A stretch of DNA of 64,000 nt from CAMLDH01 sp966250375. Its GTDB lineage: Bacteria > Pseudomonadota > Gammaproteobacteria > Burkholderiales > Burkholderiaceae_D. Position 1 is the first letter of the stretch. Every line of letters begins with the position of its first letter. Below the pieces are notes generated by a model. That model worked only from the letters and a program-made list of their open reading frames with translations. It searched no databases and was not told the origin of the DNA. The stretch covers positions 1 to 64,000 of the forward strand of contig CBINHE010000009.1 of the NCBI GenBank assembly GCA_966250375.1, written 5' to 3'. A program made the translations under genes and the position numbers. Positions 36,511-47,908 of this stretch are shown here, piece by piece.

Positions 36511-36894
36511 ATGACAGTTATGCCGAAAGAATTGCCCTGTCCCTGTGGCGGCGCGTCGTACGCGCAATGTTGCGGACGCTTCATCAGCGGCGCGCAGACG
36601 CCGCAGACAGCTGCGGAATTGATGCGTTCGCGGTATTGCGCCTATACCTTGCAAGACGATGCCTATTTGCACTCGACATGGAGTGACAGAACGCGACCTA
36701 CGGGGCCGATAACGGAAGCCGGATTAAAATGGCTGGGACTCGAAGTGAAGAAACATGCCGAGGCAGGCGTTGAAGCGACCGTGGAATTTGTCGCGCGCTA
36801 CAAGGTCGATGGACGCGCCCACCGGCTGCACGAAATCAGCCGATTCGTGCGCAAAGACGGACGCTGGTTTTACCTGGATGGCAGTTTTCCGTGA
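36511..36894 (+). CDS. ychJ: YchJ family protein (SEC-C motif)
   Basis: A 127-residue YchJ/UPF0225 protein. The N-terminal zinc-binding CPCGGASYAQCCG is a SEC-C motif and the rest is an NTF2-like domain ending HEISRFVRKDGRWFYLDG. The function is unknown. ATG 36511 or ATG 36523 could be the start; the protein core begins after either. It is not evidently linked to leucine metabolism despite its position. Confidence 0.85.
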   Translation: MTVMPKELPCPCGGASYAQCCGRFISGAQTPQTAAELMRSRYCAYTLQDDAYLHSTWSDRTRPTGPITEAGLKWLGLEVKKHAEAGVEATVEFVARYKVDGRAHRLHEISRFVRKDGRWFYLDGSFP

Positions 36895-36992
36895 ACCCTC
36901 ACCCCCAACTCCTTTCCCGCAAGCGGGCGAGGGGAGCGCCATGATGGCTATGTGCTACACCCATTGCCATAAAACTCGTATGGAAAACAAAA

Positions 36993-38600
36993 ATGACGGT
37001 TCTCGATTCCAAACTGAATAGCCGCTCGGACGATTTCAACATCAACGCTGCCGCAATGCAGGCAGTGGTTGCCGACCTGAAAGCCAAGGTCGCGCAAATC
37101 GCGCTGGGCGGCGGTGACGATGCACGCAAAAAGCACACTGCGCGCGGCAAGCTGCTGCCGCGCGACCGCGTGCAAATGCTGCTTGATCCCGGCACGCCTT
37201 TCCTCGAATTCTCGCAACTGGCGGCCTACGAGATGTACAACAACGCGGCACCAGCGGCCGGCATCATCACCGGCATTGGCCGCGTGGCAGGGCAGGAATG
37301 CGTGATCGTGTGCAATGATGCGACGGTCAAAGGCGGCACCTATTATCCGATGACGGTCAAGAAGCATTTGCGCGCGCAGGAAATCGCCGAGCAAAACAAT
37401 CTGCCGTGCATTTACCTGGTCGATTCCGGCGGCGCCAATCTGCCGAGCCAGGATGAGGTGTTCCCCGATCGCGACCACTTCGGCCGCATCTTCTACAATC
37501 AGGCGAATCTGTCCGCCAAAGGCATTTCGCAAATCGCGGTGGTGATGGGCTCTTGCACCGCCGGCGGCGCGTATGTGCCGGCGATGAGCGACGAGTCGAT
37601 CATCGTCAAGGACCAGGGCACGATTTTTCTCGGCGGCCCGCCATTGGTGAAGGCGGCCACCGGCGAAGTGGTGACGGCGGAAGACTTGGGCGGCGGCGAC
37701 GTGCATACGCGCCTGTCAGGTGTGGTCGACCATCTGGCGCAAAACGACCTGCATGCATTGTCGCTGGCGCGCACCGTCGTCTCGAACCTGAATCGTCAAA
37801 AATCGCACGGGATGGTATTGCGCGAACCGGTTGAGCCGAAATACCCGGCGCAGGAATTGTATGGCGTGATCCCGGTCGATACGAGGAAACCTTTTGATGT
37901 GCATGAAGTGATCGCGCGCATCGTCGATGGCAGCGAATTCGACGAATTCAAGGGGCGCTACGGCACCACGCTGATTTGCGGCTTCGCGCACATCTTCGGC
38001 ATGCCGGTCGGCATCATCGCGAATAACGGCATTCTGTTTTCCGAATCGGCGTTGAAGGGCGCGCATTTCATCGAGCTGTGCTGCCAGCGTAAAATACCGC
38101 TGGTTTTCCTGCAGAACATCACCGGCTTCATGGTCGGCCGCAAATATGAAAACGAAGGCATCGCGCGCAACGGCGCGAAAATGGTGACGGCGGTTGCGAC
38201 TGCTGCGGTGCCGAAATTCACGGTAATTATCGGCGGCAGTTTCGGCGCCGGCAACTACGGCATGTGCGGCCGCGCATTTTCGCCGCGCTTCATGTGGATG
38301 TGGCCGAATGCGCGCATCTCGGTGATGGGCGGCGACCAGGCAGCTAGTGTGCTGGCGACCGTCAAGCGCGACGGCATCGAAGCCAAGGGCGGCGCGTGGA
38401 GCAAGGAAGAGGAAGATGCATTCAAGCAGCCGATCAAGGCGCAGTACGAGCATCAGGGCCATCCGTACTATGCGTCGGCGCGACTGTGGGATGACGGAAT
38501 TATCGATCCGGCCGATACGCGCATGGTGCTGGGGTTGGGATTGAGCGCGGCCTTGAACGCACCGATTGCCGAGACCAGGTTTGGCGTGTTCAGAATGTAA
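36993..38600 (+). CDS. liuB: Methylcrotonyl-CoA carboxylase, carboxyltransferase (beta) subunit
   Basis: A 535-residue carboxyltransferase that moves CO2 from carboxybiotin (on LiuD) to 3-methylcrotonyl-CoA. The two crotonase-like halves are present: VDSGGANLPSQDEVFPDRDH and GSCTAGGAYVPAMSDE in the first, and GGSFGAGNYGMCGRAFSPRF and RISVMGGDQAA in the second. Length equals the family norm. The ATG at 36993 follows a short hairpin-bearing gap. DinB, liuC and the bio genes separate it from liuD. Confidence 0.95.
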   Translation: MTVLDSKLNSRSDDFNINAAAMQAVVADLKAKVAQIALGGGDDARKKHTARGKLLPRDRVQMLLDPGTPFLEFSQLAAYEMYNNAAPAAGIITGIGRVAGQECVIVCNDATVKGGTYYPMTVKKHLRAQEIAEQNNLPCIYLVDSGGANLPSQDEVFPDRDHFGRIFYNQANLSAKGISQIAVVMGSCTAGGAYVPAMSDESIIVKDQGTIFLGGPPLVKAATGEVVTAEDLGGGDVHTRLSGVVDHLAQNDLHALSLARTVVSNLNRQKSHGMVLREPVEPKYPAQELYGVIPVDTRKPFDVHEVIARIVDGSEFDEFKGRYGTTLICGFAHIFGMPVGIIANNGILFSESALKGAHFIELCCQRKIPLVFLQNITGFMVGRKYENEGIARNGAKMVTAVATAAVPKFTVIIGGSFGAGNYGMCGRAFSPRFMWMWPNARISVMGGDQAASVLATVKRDGIEAKGGAWSKEEEDAFKQPIKAQYEHQGHPYYASARLWDDGIIDPADTRMVLGLGLSAALNAPIAETRFGVFRM

Positions 38601-38609
38601 GGAAACCAA

Positions 38610-39131
38610 ATGGACATGCGAGATTATTTCGGAACATTAGCCCGTTACCACGTCTGGGCCACGGAAAAACTGCTTGCCGAGGTCGCGATCATGAGCGATG
38701 CGCATTACCGCCAAGATAGTGGACTGTTCTTTACATCGGTGCATGGCACGCTGAATCATATGCTGGTTGGCGAACAGCATTGGTACTCGCGTTTGGTTGA
38801 AGGAATATCGTTGAAGCTGCCGTTGAATGCAGAATTGGAAACGGACAAGACTGCACTGGCAGCCGCATTGCGTGGCGCTGTCAAACGCTGGGGTGCCTGG
38901 CTTGCGACGGTGGACGTCGAGCGCTTCAATGACAATATACGTTACATCAAAGCTTCAGGAGAGCAAGTCACCACGCCTTTTGCGAGCACTCTTGGGCACG
39001 TGTTCAATCACGGTACGCATCACCGCGGACAAATCAGCGCAGTGCTGACGAGAATGGATTATGCGGTTCTTGAGATGGATCTCATTTATATGCTGCAGGC
39101 AGAGATGAAACAATGCGCTACCAAACACTAG
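38610..39131 (+). CDS. DinB family protein
   Basis: A 173-residue DinB/YfiT-like four-helix bundle. The three metal-binding histidines appear in HGTLNHMLVGEQHW and NHGTHHRGQ. DinB-family members include thiol-S-transferases and damage-induced proteins; the activity here is unknown. AAGGAAA precedes the ATG. It starts nine bases after liuB and overlaps liuC by 19 bases, so it is part of the same transcript. Confidence 0.85.
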   Translation: MDMRDYFGTLARYHVWATEKLLAEVAIMSDAHYRQDSGLFFTSVHGTLNHMLVGEQHWYSRLVEGISLKLPLNAELETDKTALAAALRGAVKRWGAWLATVDVERFNDNIRYIKASGEQVTTPFASTLGHVFNHGTHHRGQISAVLTRMDYAVLEMDLIYMLQAEMKQCATKH

Positions 39132-39898
39132 ACATCGAACGGCACGATAGCGTTGCACGAGTCATCCTCAATCGTCCGGACGTGCGCAATGCGTTCAACG
39201 AAACCACGATCGCGGAAATCACGTATGTATTTCAGGACTTGGGTAGCGACGGCAGTATTCGCGCAATCGTTTTGGCTGCGCGCGGTGCGGCATTTTGCGC
39301 CGGCGCAGATCTGAACTGGATGCAGAAAATGGCCGGCTACACGCACGAAGAAAATCGCGCGGATGCGGGGCAGTTGGCCGAGATGCTGCGCACCATTTAT
39401 TTTTGCCCGAAACCGGTGGTTGCCAAAGTTCAGGGCGATTGTTATGGCGGCGGCATGGGATTGGTGGCCGCGTGCGATATTGCGGTCGCGGTCGAAGACG
39501 CGCATTTTTGCCTGTCGGAAGTCAAGCTCGGATTGATTCCGGCGACGATTTCCCCGTATGTGGTCAAGGCGATGGGCGAGAATGCGGCGCGCCGGTATTT
39601 TTTGACGGCGGAACGGTTTTCCGCTGCAGAAGCGCTGCGCATCGGTTTCGTGCATGCAGCGGTCAAAGCCGATGCATTGGATGCCACGGTGGATGACATC
39701 GTCAAGGCGCTGGTGACGGCCAGCCCCAACGCGGTCAAGGAAGCCAAGCGTCTGGTGCAGGATGTCGCCGGTGCGCCGCTGACGGATGCATTGATTGCGG
39801 ATACGGCGGAACGCATCGCGGTGATTCGCGCATCCGATGAGGGACGTGAGGGGGTGCGTGCGTTTTTGGAGAAGCGCAAGCCAGGCTGGTTGAGCTAA
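39113..39898 (+). CDS. liuC: Methylglutaconyl-CoA hydratase (enoyl-CoA hydratase family)
   Basis: A 261-residue crotonase-fold enzyme. The oxyanion-hole motifs are RGAAFCAGADLNWM and CYGGGMGLVAACDIAVA, and the C-terminal GREGVRAFLEKRKPGW is typical. It would hydrate 3-methylglutaconyl-CoA to HMG-CoA, the step after MCC. The assignment rests on family and on its place between liuB and liuD; a general enoyl-CoA hydratase is the alternative. It overlaps the DinB gene. Confidence 0.9.
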   Translation: MRYQTLDIERHDSVARVILNRPDVRNAFNETTIAEITYVFQDLGSDGSIRAIVLAARGAAFCAGADLNWMQKMAGYTHEENRADAGQLAEMLRTIYFCPKPVVAKVQGDCYGGGMGLVAACDIAVAVEDAHFCLSEVKLGLIPATISPYVVKAMGENAARRYFLTAERFSAAEALRIGFVHAAVKADALDATVDDIVKALVTASPNAVKEAKRLVQDVAGAPLTDALIADTAERIAVIRASDEGREGVRAFLEKRKPGWLS

Positions 39899-39934
39899 GC
39901 AAGTGGTCAAAGTCTTTTGACAAACAAAGGAATT

Positions 39935-40027
39935 CCCTCTCCTTCAAGGGGAGGGTTAGGGTGGGGATGGGTTAAGTCCGCAGCGTAAAACCCATCCCCA
40001 TCCCAGCCTTCCTCTTGAAGGGGAAGG
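39935..40027. repeat. Long imperfect inverted repeat between liuC and bioA
   Basis: Two 39-base arms (39935-39973 and 39989-40027) pair with about eight mismatches around a 15-base loop. The arms are G/C-rich with GGGGATGGG and CTTCAAGGGGAGG blocks. Without terminal direct repeats or a transposase, it looks like a MITE-like or other dispersed repeat. It could fold into a very stable hairpin that separates liu from bio transcription. Confidence 0.75.
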
Positions 40028-40075
40028 CGCTAAAAGCGCAAGCAACAGATGAATTTGTAATTGGATGGAACAGTT

Positions 40076-41416
40076 TTGAAATCAAGCTCACAAAGCGACT
40101 GGATAGCGCGCAGCCTGCGTAGCGTATGGCACCCTTGCACTCAGATGCAGCATCACGAAACGGTGCCGCTGGTGCCGGTCAGTCACGGCCGTGGCGCTTG
40201 GCTGTACGACGCCGACGGCAAGCGCTATCTGGATGCGATCAGCTCATGGTGGGTCAATCTGTTCGGCCATGCGAATCCGCGCATCAATGCGGCGCTGAAG
40301 GATCAACTCGATCGGCTGGAACACGCGATGCTGGCCGGCTTCACGCATGAACCGGTGATTGCCTTGTCGGAAAAACTGGCGGAACGCACCGGCCACGTCC
40401 TCGGCCACTGCTTTTACGCGTCGGATGGCGCGTCTGCCGTTGAGATCGCGTTGAAAATGAGCTTTCATGCGTGGCGCAATGCCGGGCTGACCGACAAGCG
40501 CGAATTCGTTTGCCTGAAAGACAGCTATCACGGTGAAACGGTCGGCGCATTGGCAGTGACTGATGTGCAAATCTTCCGCGATGCGTACGGTCCGATGCTG
40601 CAACAGGTGCATGTGGTGGCGTCACCCGATGCACGCCAAGCGCAAGAGGGCGAATCCGCAGCCGATGTCGCGCGCCGTGCGGCAAGCAAACTGGAAGCGC
40701 TACTGCAAGAACGCGCCGCGCATCTTGCTGCCGTGATCGTCGAACCGCTGGTGCAATGTGCCGCCGGCATGGCGATGTACGATCCAGCGTACCTGACCGA
40801 AGTGCGCGCCTTGTGCGACCGTTACCAGGTGCATCTGATCGCCGATGAAATCGCAGTCGGTTGTGGCCGCACCGGCACGTTCTTCGCATGCGAGCAGGCA
40901 GGCATCTGGCCCGATTTCGTCTGCCTGTCGAAAGGCATCAGTGGCGGCTATCTGCCCTTGTCGCTGGTAATGACGCGCGACGCAATTTATCAGGCTTTCT
41001 ACGACGCTGACGTGCGGCGCGGCTTCCTGCATTCGCATTCGTACACCGGCAATCCGTTGGCATGTCGCGCCGCATTGGCGACGCTGGCGATTTTCGACGA
41101 AGACGATGTGTTGAACCGCAACCGCGCACGCGCCGCACGCTTGACTGCAGCCTTGGCGCCGCTGGCCGAGCATCCGCATGTGCGCCACTTCCGTCAGCGC
41201 GGCATGATGTGGGCATTCGATGCAATCGTCGATGATCCGGCCAAGGCGGCGACTTTTTCACGCCGCTTTTTCACGACCGCACTGGAGCACGAATTGCTGT
41301 TGCGTCCGATCGGCCGCACGGTGTACCTGATGCCGCCATACATATTGAATGACGAAGAAATCGACGCTCTGGCGCACCAGACGCATACTGTTTTTGAACA
41401 AGTGATTGGGATTTGA
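40076..41416 (+). CDS. bioA: Adenosylmethionine-8-amino-7-oxononanoate aminotransferase
   Basis: A 446-residue PLP enzyme that converts KAPA to DAPA in biotin synthesis, using SAM as amino donor. The PLP lysine is in LSKGISGGYLPLSLVMT, and HPCTQMQHHE near the N-terminus is BioA-typical. No ATG is in frame near the start. TTG 40076 has GGATGGA six bases upstream, while TTG 40061 has none, so I chose 40076. The stop is two bases before the bioF ATG. Confidence 0.93.
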   Translation: MKSSSQSDWIARSLRSVWHPCTQMQHHETVPLVPVSHGRGAWLYDADGKRYLDAISSWWVNLFGHANPRINAALKDQLDRLEHAMLAGFTHEPVIALSEKLAERTGHVLGHCFYASDGASAVEIALKMSFHAWRNAGLTDKREFVCLKDSYHGETVGALAVTDVQIFRDAYGPMLQQVHVVASPDARQAQEGESAADVARRAASKLEALLQERAAHLAAVIVEPLVQCAAGMAMYDPAYLTEVRALCDRYQVHLIADEIAVGCGRTGTFFACEQAGIWPDFVCLSKGISGGYLPLSLVMTRDAIYQAFYDADVRRGFLHSHSYTGNPLACRAALATLAIFDEDDVLNRNRARAARLTAALAPLAEHPHVRHFRQRGMMWAFDAIVDDPAKAATFSRRFFTTALEHELLLRPIGRTVYLMPPYILNDEEIDALAHQTHTVFEQVIGI

Positions 41417-41418
41417 CG

Positions 41419-42612
41419 ATGCAATTACTCGCCGCGCTCGATCGCGAATTGACACAACTGGATGAACATCGCTTGCGCCGCCGTCGACGCGTGGCCGACA
41501 CGCCATGCGCGCCGCGCGTGCAGGTCGATGGCCGGCCGATGCTGGCGTTTTGCAGCAACGACTATCTCGGCCTGGCGGCACATCCGCTGGTGACCACAGC
41601 ATTGCAGGAAGGCGCTGCCCGCTATGGCGTCGGTAGCGGCGCGTCGCATTTGATCAGCGGCCACTCGCGCGCGCACGCGCTACTGGAAGAGCGGCTGGCG
41701 GATTTTGTCGCGCCCCACCTGGAGTCGGCGCGCGCGCTGTATTTTTGCACCGGCTACATGGCAAATCTTGCAGTGCTGAGCGCACTGGCCGATCGCGACA
41801 CAGCACTATTTTCCGAATCGCTCAATCATGCATCGCTGATCGACGGCGCGCGCCTGTCGCGGGCTGCGGTCAAGGTGTATCCGCACGGTGACACCGATGC
41901 GCTGGCAGCACTGCTATCGGCCAGCACCGCTGCAAAAAAAATCGTGGTCACCGATAGCGTATTCAGCATGGATGGCGATCTCGCGCCGTTGCCGGCCTTG
42001 CTCGCATTGTGCGAACAGCATGGCGCATGGCTGGTGGTGGACGATGCGCACGGTTTCGGCGTACTCGGCGCTCATGGGCGCGGCGCGCTGGAACATTTCG
42101 GCTTACGCTCGCCGTATCTGGTCTACATGGGCACGCTGGGCAAAGCGGCCGGCGTCGGCGGTGCATTCGTCGCCGCACATGCAACCGTCATCGAATGGCT
42201 GGTGCAACGCGCGCGGCCCTACATCTACACCACTGGCGCTGCACCTGCTTTGGCGCATGCCTTGCTGACCAGTCTCGACATCATCGGCGGCGCGGAAGGG
42301 GCGATGCGTCGCACACATTTGCAGGCGTTGATTGCGCAGTTGAAGGACACCTTGACCTTGCAGCGTTGGCAGCATCTCCCGTCCGCCACCGCGATTCAAC
42401 CCTTGATCGTCGGACCCAATGAAGACGCATTGCGCGCTGCCGCTGCGCTCTACGAAGAGGGATTATGGGTGCCGGCGATCCGGCCGCCAACCGTGCCGGT
42501 CGGTACTGCCCGCCTGCGTGTGACACTATCGGCGGCGCATGCCACCGAGGATGTCGCGCAATTGGCGAGCGCGTTGAATACGCTGGAAGCCGAACAGAAA
42601 GCCGAGGTCTGA
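41419..42612 (+). CDS. bioF: 8-amino-7-oxononanoate synthase
   Basis: A 397-residue PLP-dependent alpha-oxoamine synthase that condenses pimeloyl-ACP (or -CoA) with alanine to KAPA. Seen motifs: NDYLGLAAHP, GSGASHLISGH, and DDAHGFGVLG with MGTLGKAAGVGGAFVA, which holds the PLP-lysine loop. Length is normal. ATG 41419 lies two bases after the bioA stop, and bioD begins one base after its own stop, so the set is tightly coupled. Confidence 0.94.
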   Translation: MQLLAALDRELTQLDEHRLRRRRRVADTPCAPRVQVDGRPMLAFCSNDYLGLAAHPLVTTALQEGAARYGVGSGASHLISGHSRAHALLEERLADFVAPHLESARALYFCTGYMANLAVLSALADRDTALFSESLNHASLIDGARLSRAAVKVYPHGDTDALAALLSASTAAKKIVVTDSVFSMDGDLAPLPALLALCEQHGAWLVVDDAHGFGVLGAHGRGALEHFGLRSPYLVYMGTLGKAAGVGGAFVAAHATVIEWLVQRARPYIYTTGAAPALAHALLTSLDIIGGAEGAMRRTHLQALIAQLKDTLTLQRWQHLPSATAIQPLIVGPNEDALRAAAALYEEGLWVPAIRPPTVPVGTARLRVTLSAAHATEDVAQLASALNTLEAEQKAEV

Positions 42613-42613
42613 T

Positions 42614-43333
42614 GTGACTGCCGCATGCGCCTATTTTATTACCGGCACCGATACCGAGATCGGCAAGACGCTGATATCGAGCGCACTGCTACATGCATTG
42701 GTGCAGGCCGGTATGCAGGCAGCAGGCATGAAGCCGATTGCCGCCGGCGCCGAGTTGCGCGACGGTGTGTGGCACAACGAGGACGTCGATCAATTGACGG
42801 CTGTCGCGAATGTCGCATTGCCGCGAGAACTCGTGACGCCGTACCTGATGCAGGAAGCGGCGGCCCCGCATATCGCCGCTGCGTTGGAAGGAATCACAAT
42901 TGATTTGGTGCATATCCGCGCTTGTTATACGCGCATTGCCGACATGGCAGAGGCGGTCGTGGTCGAAGGCGTCGGCGGATTTCGCGTGCCGCTTTCCGGC
43001 CAGTGCGACACCGCCGACCTGGCGCAACAATTGGGGCTGCCGGTGATCATGGTGGTCGGATTGCGGCTCGGCTGCCTGAACCATGCGTTATTGACCGCCG
43101 AAGCGATTGCCGCGCGTGGCCTGACGTTGGCGGGTTGGGTCGCCAATTCGGTCGATGTCGGCATGCCGCATGGCGCTGCCAACATCGACGCGCTTGCCCA
43201 GCGTTTGAACGCGCCGCTGCTGGGCTATGTGCCGCGCCTGGCGGAGCCGTCGGCGGCATTGGTCGCCGCCCATCTTGATTTTTCGAGTCTGCCGGGCTGG
43301 CCCGGTACACTATCTGATTCTGATTCACTTTGA
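42614..43333 (+). CDS. bioD: Dethiobiotin synthetase
   Basis: A 239-residue ATP-dependent carboxylase-like enzyme that closes the ureido ring of DAPA. The P-loop is GTDTEIGKT near residues 10-18, the substrate-binding KPIAAG follows, and EGVGGFRVPL marks the carbamate site. GTG 42614 is the start, since it is one base after the bioF stop and homology begins directly. It ends 18 bases before bioB. Confidence 0.93.
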   Translation: MTAACAYFITGTDTEIGKTLISSALLHALVQAGMQAAGMKPIAAGAELRDGVWHNEDVDQLTAVANVALPRELVTPYLMQEAAAPHIAAALEGITIDLVHIRACYTRIADMAEAVVVEGVGGFRVPLSGQCDTADLAQQLGLPVIMVVGLRLGCLNHALLTAEAIAARGLTLAGWVANSVDVGMPHGAANIDALAQRLNAPLLGYVPRLAEPSAALVAAHLDFSSLPGWPGTLSDSDSL

Positions 43334-43351
43334 TATAGAGGAATGTTGTTT

Positions 43352-44386
43352 ATGTCGTCGCATCCTGTTTCGTTTCATCCGTCGGTCAATGCCGGCAAGG
43401 TATCCACCTCTGCGCCGGCCGCGTGGCCGGTTGATGCGGTCGCTGCGTTGTTCGACTTGCCGTTCAACGACCTGCTGTACCGCGCGCAGCAAGTGCATCG
43501 CGAGAATTTCAATCCGCAAGAAGTGGAACTTGCCACGCTGCTGTCGATCAAGACCGGCGGCTGTGCGGAAGATTGCGGCTACTGCCCGCAGGCAGCGCGC
43601 TACGACACCGGCGTTACCGCCCAGAAAATGCTGCCGCTCGATACCGTGCTCGACGCCGCGCGCCAAGCCAAGTCGCATGGCGCGACGCGTTTTTGCATGG
43701 GCGCCGCATGGCGTGAGCCGAAAGACCGCGACCTCGATCAGATCGAGGAAATGGTGCGCGAGGTGAAAGCCTTGGGGTTGGAAACCTGCGCCACGCTCGG
43801 CATGCTGGGCGAAGGCCAGGCAGAACGCCTGAAGGACGCGGGACTCGATTACTACAACCATAACCTCGACACCGCGCCGGAAATTTATGGCGACATCATT
43901 TCGACGCGCGACTACGAGAACCGTCTCGACACGCTGGGCCGCGTGCGTAATGTCGGCATCAAAGTGTGCTGCGGCGGCATCGTCGGCATGGGCGAATCGC
44001 GCCGCCAGCGCGCGGGCCTGATTGCGCAACTCGCCAATCTCGATCCGTATCCGGAGTCGGTACCGGTCAACAACCTGGTGCAAGTCAAGGGTACGCCCTT
44101 GTACGGCACCGACCCGCTCGATCCGTTCGAATTCGTGCGCACCATTGCGGTGGCGCGTATCACGATGCCGAAAGCGCGCGTGCGTCTGTCGGCCGGTCGG
44201 CGCGAAATGGGCGAAGCGGTGCAGGCGTTGTGTTTCCTGGCCGGCGCCAATTCGATTTTTTATGGCGACAAGTTGCTCACGACCGGCAATCCGGACGCGG
44301 AAGCGGATCGCGCATTGCTGGACAAGCTAGGATTGCATTCGCGTCACGCCACAGCGGATGCGCGTTGCGACGTAACAGAACAGTAA
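43352..44386 (+). CDS. bioB: Biotin synthase
   Basis: A 344-residue radical-SAM enzyme that inserts sulfur into dethiobiotin. The [4Fe-4S] motif is CAEDCGYC (CxxxCxxC), and the YNHNLDT and GGIVGMGESRRQR segments are BioB hallmarks. I chose ATG 43352 because AGAGG lies ten bases upstream; ATG 43343 is too close to it. It ends six bases before liuD, joining biotin synthesis to the biotin carboxylase. Confidence 0.96.
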   Translation: MSSHPVSFHPSVNAGKVSTSAPAAWPVDAVAALFDLPFNDLLYRAQQVHRENFNPQEVELATLLSIKTGGCAEDCGYCPQAARYDTGVTAQKMLPLDTVLDAARQAKSHGATRFCMGAAWREPKDRDLDQIEEMVREVKALGLETCATLGMLGEGQAERLKDAGLDYYNHNLDTAPEIYGDIISTRDYENRLDTLGRVRNVGIKVCCGGIVGMGESRRQRAGLIAQLANLDPYPESVPVNNLVQVKGTPLYGTDPLDPFEFVRTIAVARITMPKARVRLSAGRREMGEAVQALCFLAGANSIFYGDKLLTTGNPDAEADRALLDKLGLHSRHATADARCDVTEQ

Positions 44387-44392
44387 AGAAAA

Positions 44393-46441
<2,049 letters not shown>

Positions 46442-46579
46442 GAGGATTTGAAGAAAGCGATGTGCGATGCACTACCGGCCGCTTATGGCGGCGAAGATTG
46501 CCGCAAAAATGCCCGCGATGGAACGCAGATAGTATCTAAACTCAGTTCTGGATAAGGAAGTTTCAGAAAGCGCAAAAGC

Positions 46580-47000
46580 AAGCGCCTCGCTGTTTCATAC
46601 GATTGTGGCTTGGATTACAAATTTCGTGGCTTGGCCGCGCGCGGCAAGTCGTCCACCGGCTGGTTTTTCGGCTTCAAGCTGCATCTGGTGATCAACCATC
46701 GCAGCGAACTGCTGGCCATGAAACTGACGCCTGGCAATACCGATGATCGCAAGCCCGTGCCGTCTTTATATGCTGCGCTATTGGGCAAGCTGTATGGGGA
46801 TAAAGGCTATATCGGCAAGGGGCTGCATGACAAGTTGCTGGCCAAGGGCGTGGATCTGTCACCAAGGTGCGCCAGAACATGAAGCCGGTCTTGCATACCT
46901 TATTCGATCAAGCCCTTCTCAAACGCCGTTCGCTGGTGAAACCGTCATCGACGAATTGAAAAATCTTTGTCAGATCGCGCACACGCGCCATCCCCGCGAC
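46580..47000 (+). pseudogene. Decayed IS982-family transposase fragment
   Basis: Three reading frames together give an IS982-type transposase. The first frame has FRGLAARGKSSTGWFFGFKL and KLYGDKGYIGKGLHDKLLAKG. The second (from about 46870) continues VTKVRQNMKPVLHTLFDQAL. The third (from about 46940) reads ETVIDELKNLCQIAHTRHP. At least two small deletions or insertions separate them, and the N-terminal half is missing. No inverted repeats were recognised at its ends. It is an old remnant and not expressed as an enzyme. Confidence 0.8.
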
Positions 47001-47154
47001 CAATACAAAGTATTGCAAACTTGTGTGCATAGAGTAGCCCGCATGGGGAGAAAGGCGCAAAACATGGCGCCGAGTGCGCCCGCAGCCCGGGTTTTCGTGC
47101 GAAGATGCAATACGGCACCCCCCCCCTGAAAACACACCAACGGAGTAAGTGAAC

Positions 47155-47898
47155 ATGCTGTCGTATGAGTGGCTAGCAATCTACTGGTCCGCCTCCGCGG
47201 TGACAACCAATGTCATCGTTTTCCTCAATCTGCTTGGTGCATTGCTGCTTGGCCTGCTGGTTGGCTACGAGCGCTCGTATCATGGACGTGCCGCCGGCAT
47301 GCGTACCTACGGGCTGGTGTGCATGGCATCTGCCGCGCTTACTGTCATCGCCGGTTATCACGGCCACTGGTACGGCGGGCATGTGACATTCTTGGTTGGC
47401 GTCGATCCCACCCGCACCATCCAGGGTATCGTGACCGGCATCGGCTTTCTGGGGGCTGGCGTCATCATGCGCGAAGGTTTCAACATCAGCGGACTGACCA
47501 CGGCCGCGTCGATCTGGACCTCGTCTGCAATCGGGATTCTGGTCGGGGTCGGGTTTTATCCGGCGGCGATGGGGCTCGCGCTCTTGTCCGCTACCTGCAT
47601 GGTGTGGGTGTCGAAACTGGAGGCACGGCTGCCGTCGCGCCATGCGGTGGCGATCGTATTGCGTTTCAAGAAGGATTTTGTACCGAGCGAAGAGGTGCTG
47701 CGCCGGCTTGCGCTGGAACGCGGCTATGAAATAGCGTGGGGCTCGATCGCGATTTCATTCCAGGATGGTCGGCCGGAATGGCGCTTTGTCGCCGTAGCGC
47801 TCAACAAGCACAGCGCATCAACGATTGCCGAGCTGGCGCACGAATTGACGTTGTTCGATGGCGTGGATAACTTCAATTTGTCGCACGCCAGAAATTAA
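47155..47898 (+). CDS. MgtC/SapB family membrane protein
   Basis: A 247-residue MgtC-like protein. The N-terminal ~135 residues hold about five membrane helices with the motifs LLVGYERSYHGRAAGMRTYG and GIVTGIGFLGAGVIMREG; a soluble C-terminal ACT-like domain follows. MgtC proteins regulate F-ATPase, magnesium and intramacrophage survival in some pathogens. ATG 47155 is chosen over GTG 47149 because GGAG is nine bases upstream. It follows the IS982 remnant and a C-tract, so its promoter region was remodelled. Confidence 0.88.
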   Translation: MLSYEWLAIYWSASAVTTNVIVFLNLLGALLLGLLVGYERSYHGRAAGMRTYGLVCMASAALTVIAGYHGHWYGGHVTFLVGVDPTRTIQGIVTGIGFLGAGVIMREGFNISGLTTAASIWTSSAIGILVGVGFYPAAMGLALLSATCMVWVSKLEARLPSRHAVAIVLRFKKDFVPSEEVLRRLALERGYEIAWGSIAISFQDGRPEWRFVAVALNKHSASTIAELAHELTLFDGVDNFNLSHARN

Positions 47899-47908
47899 GC
47901 GCTCCTGA

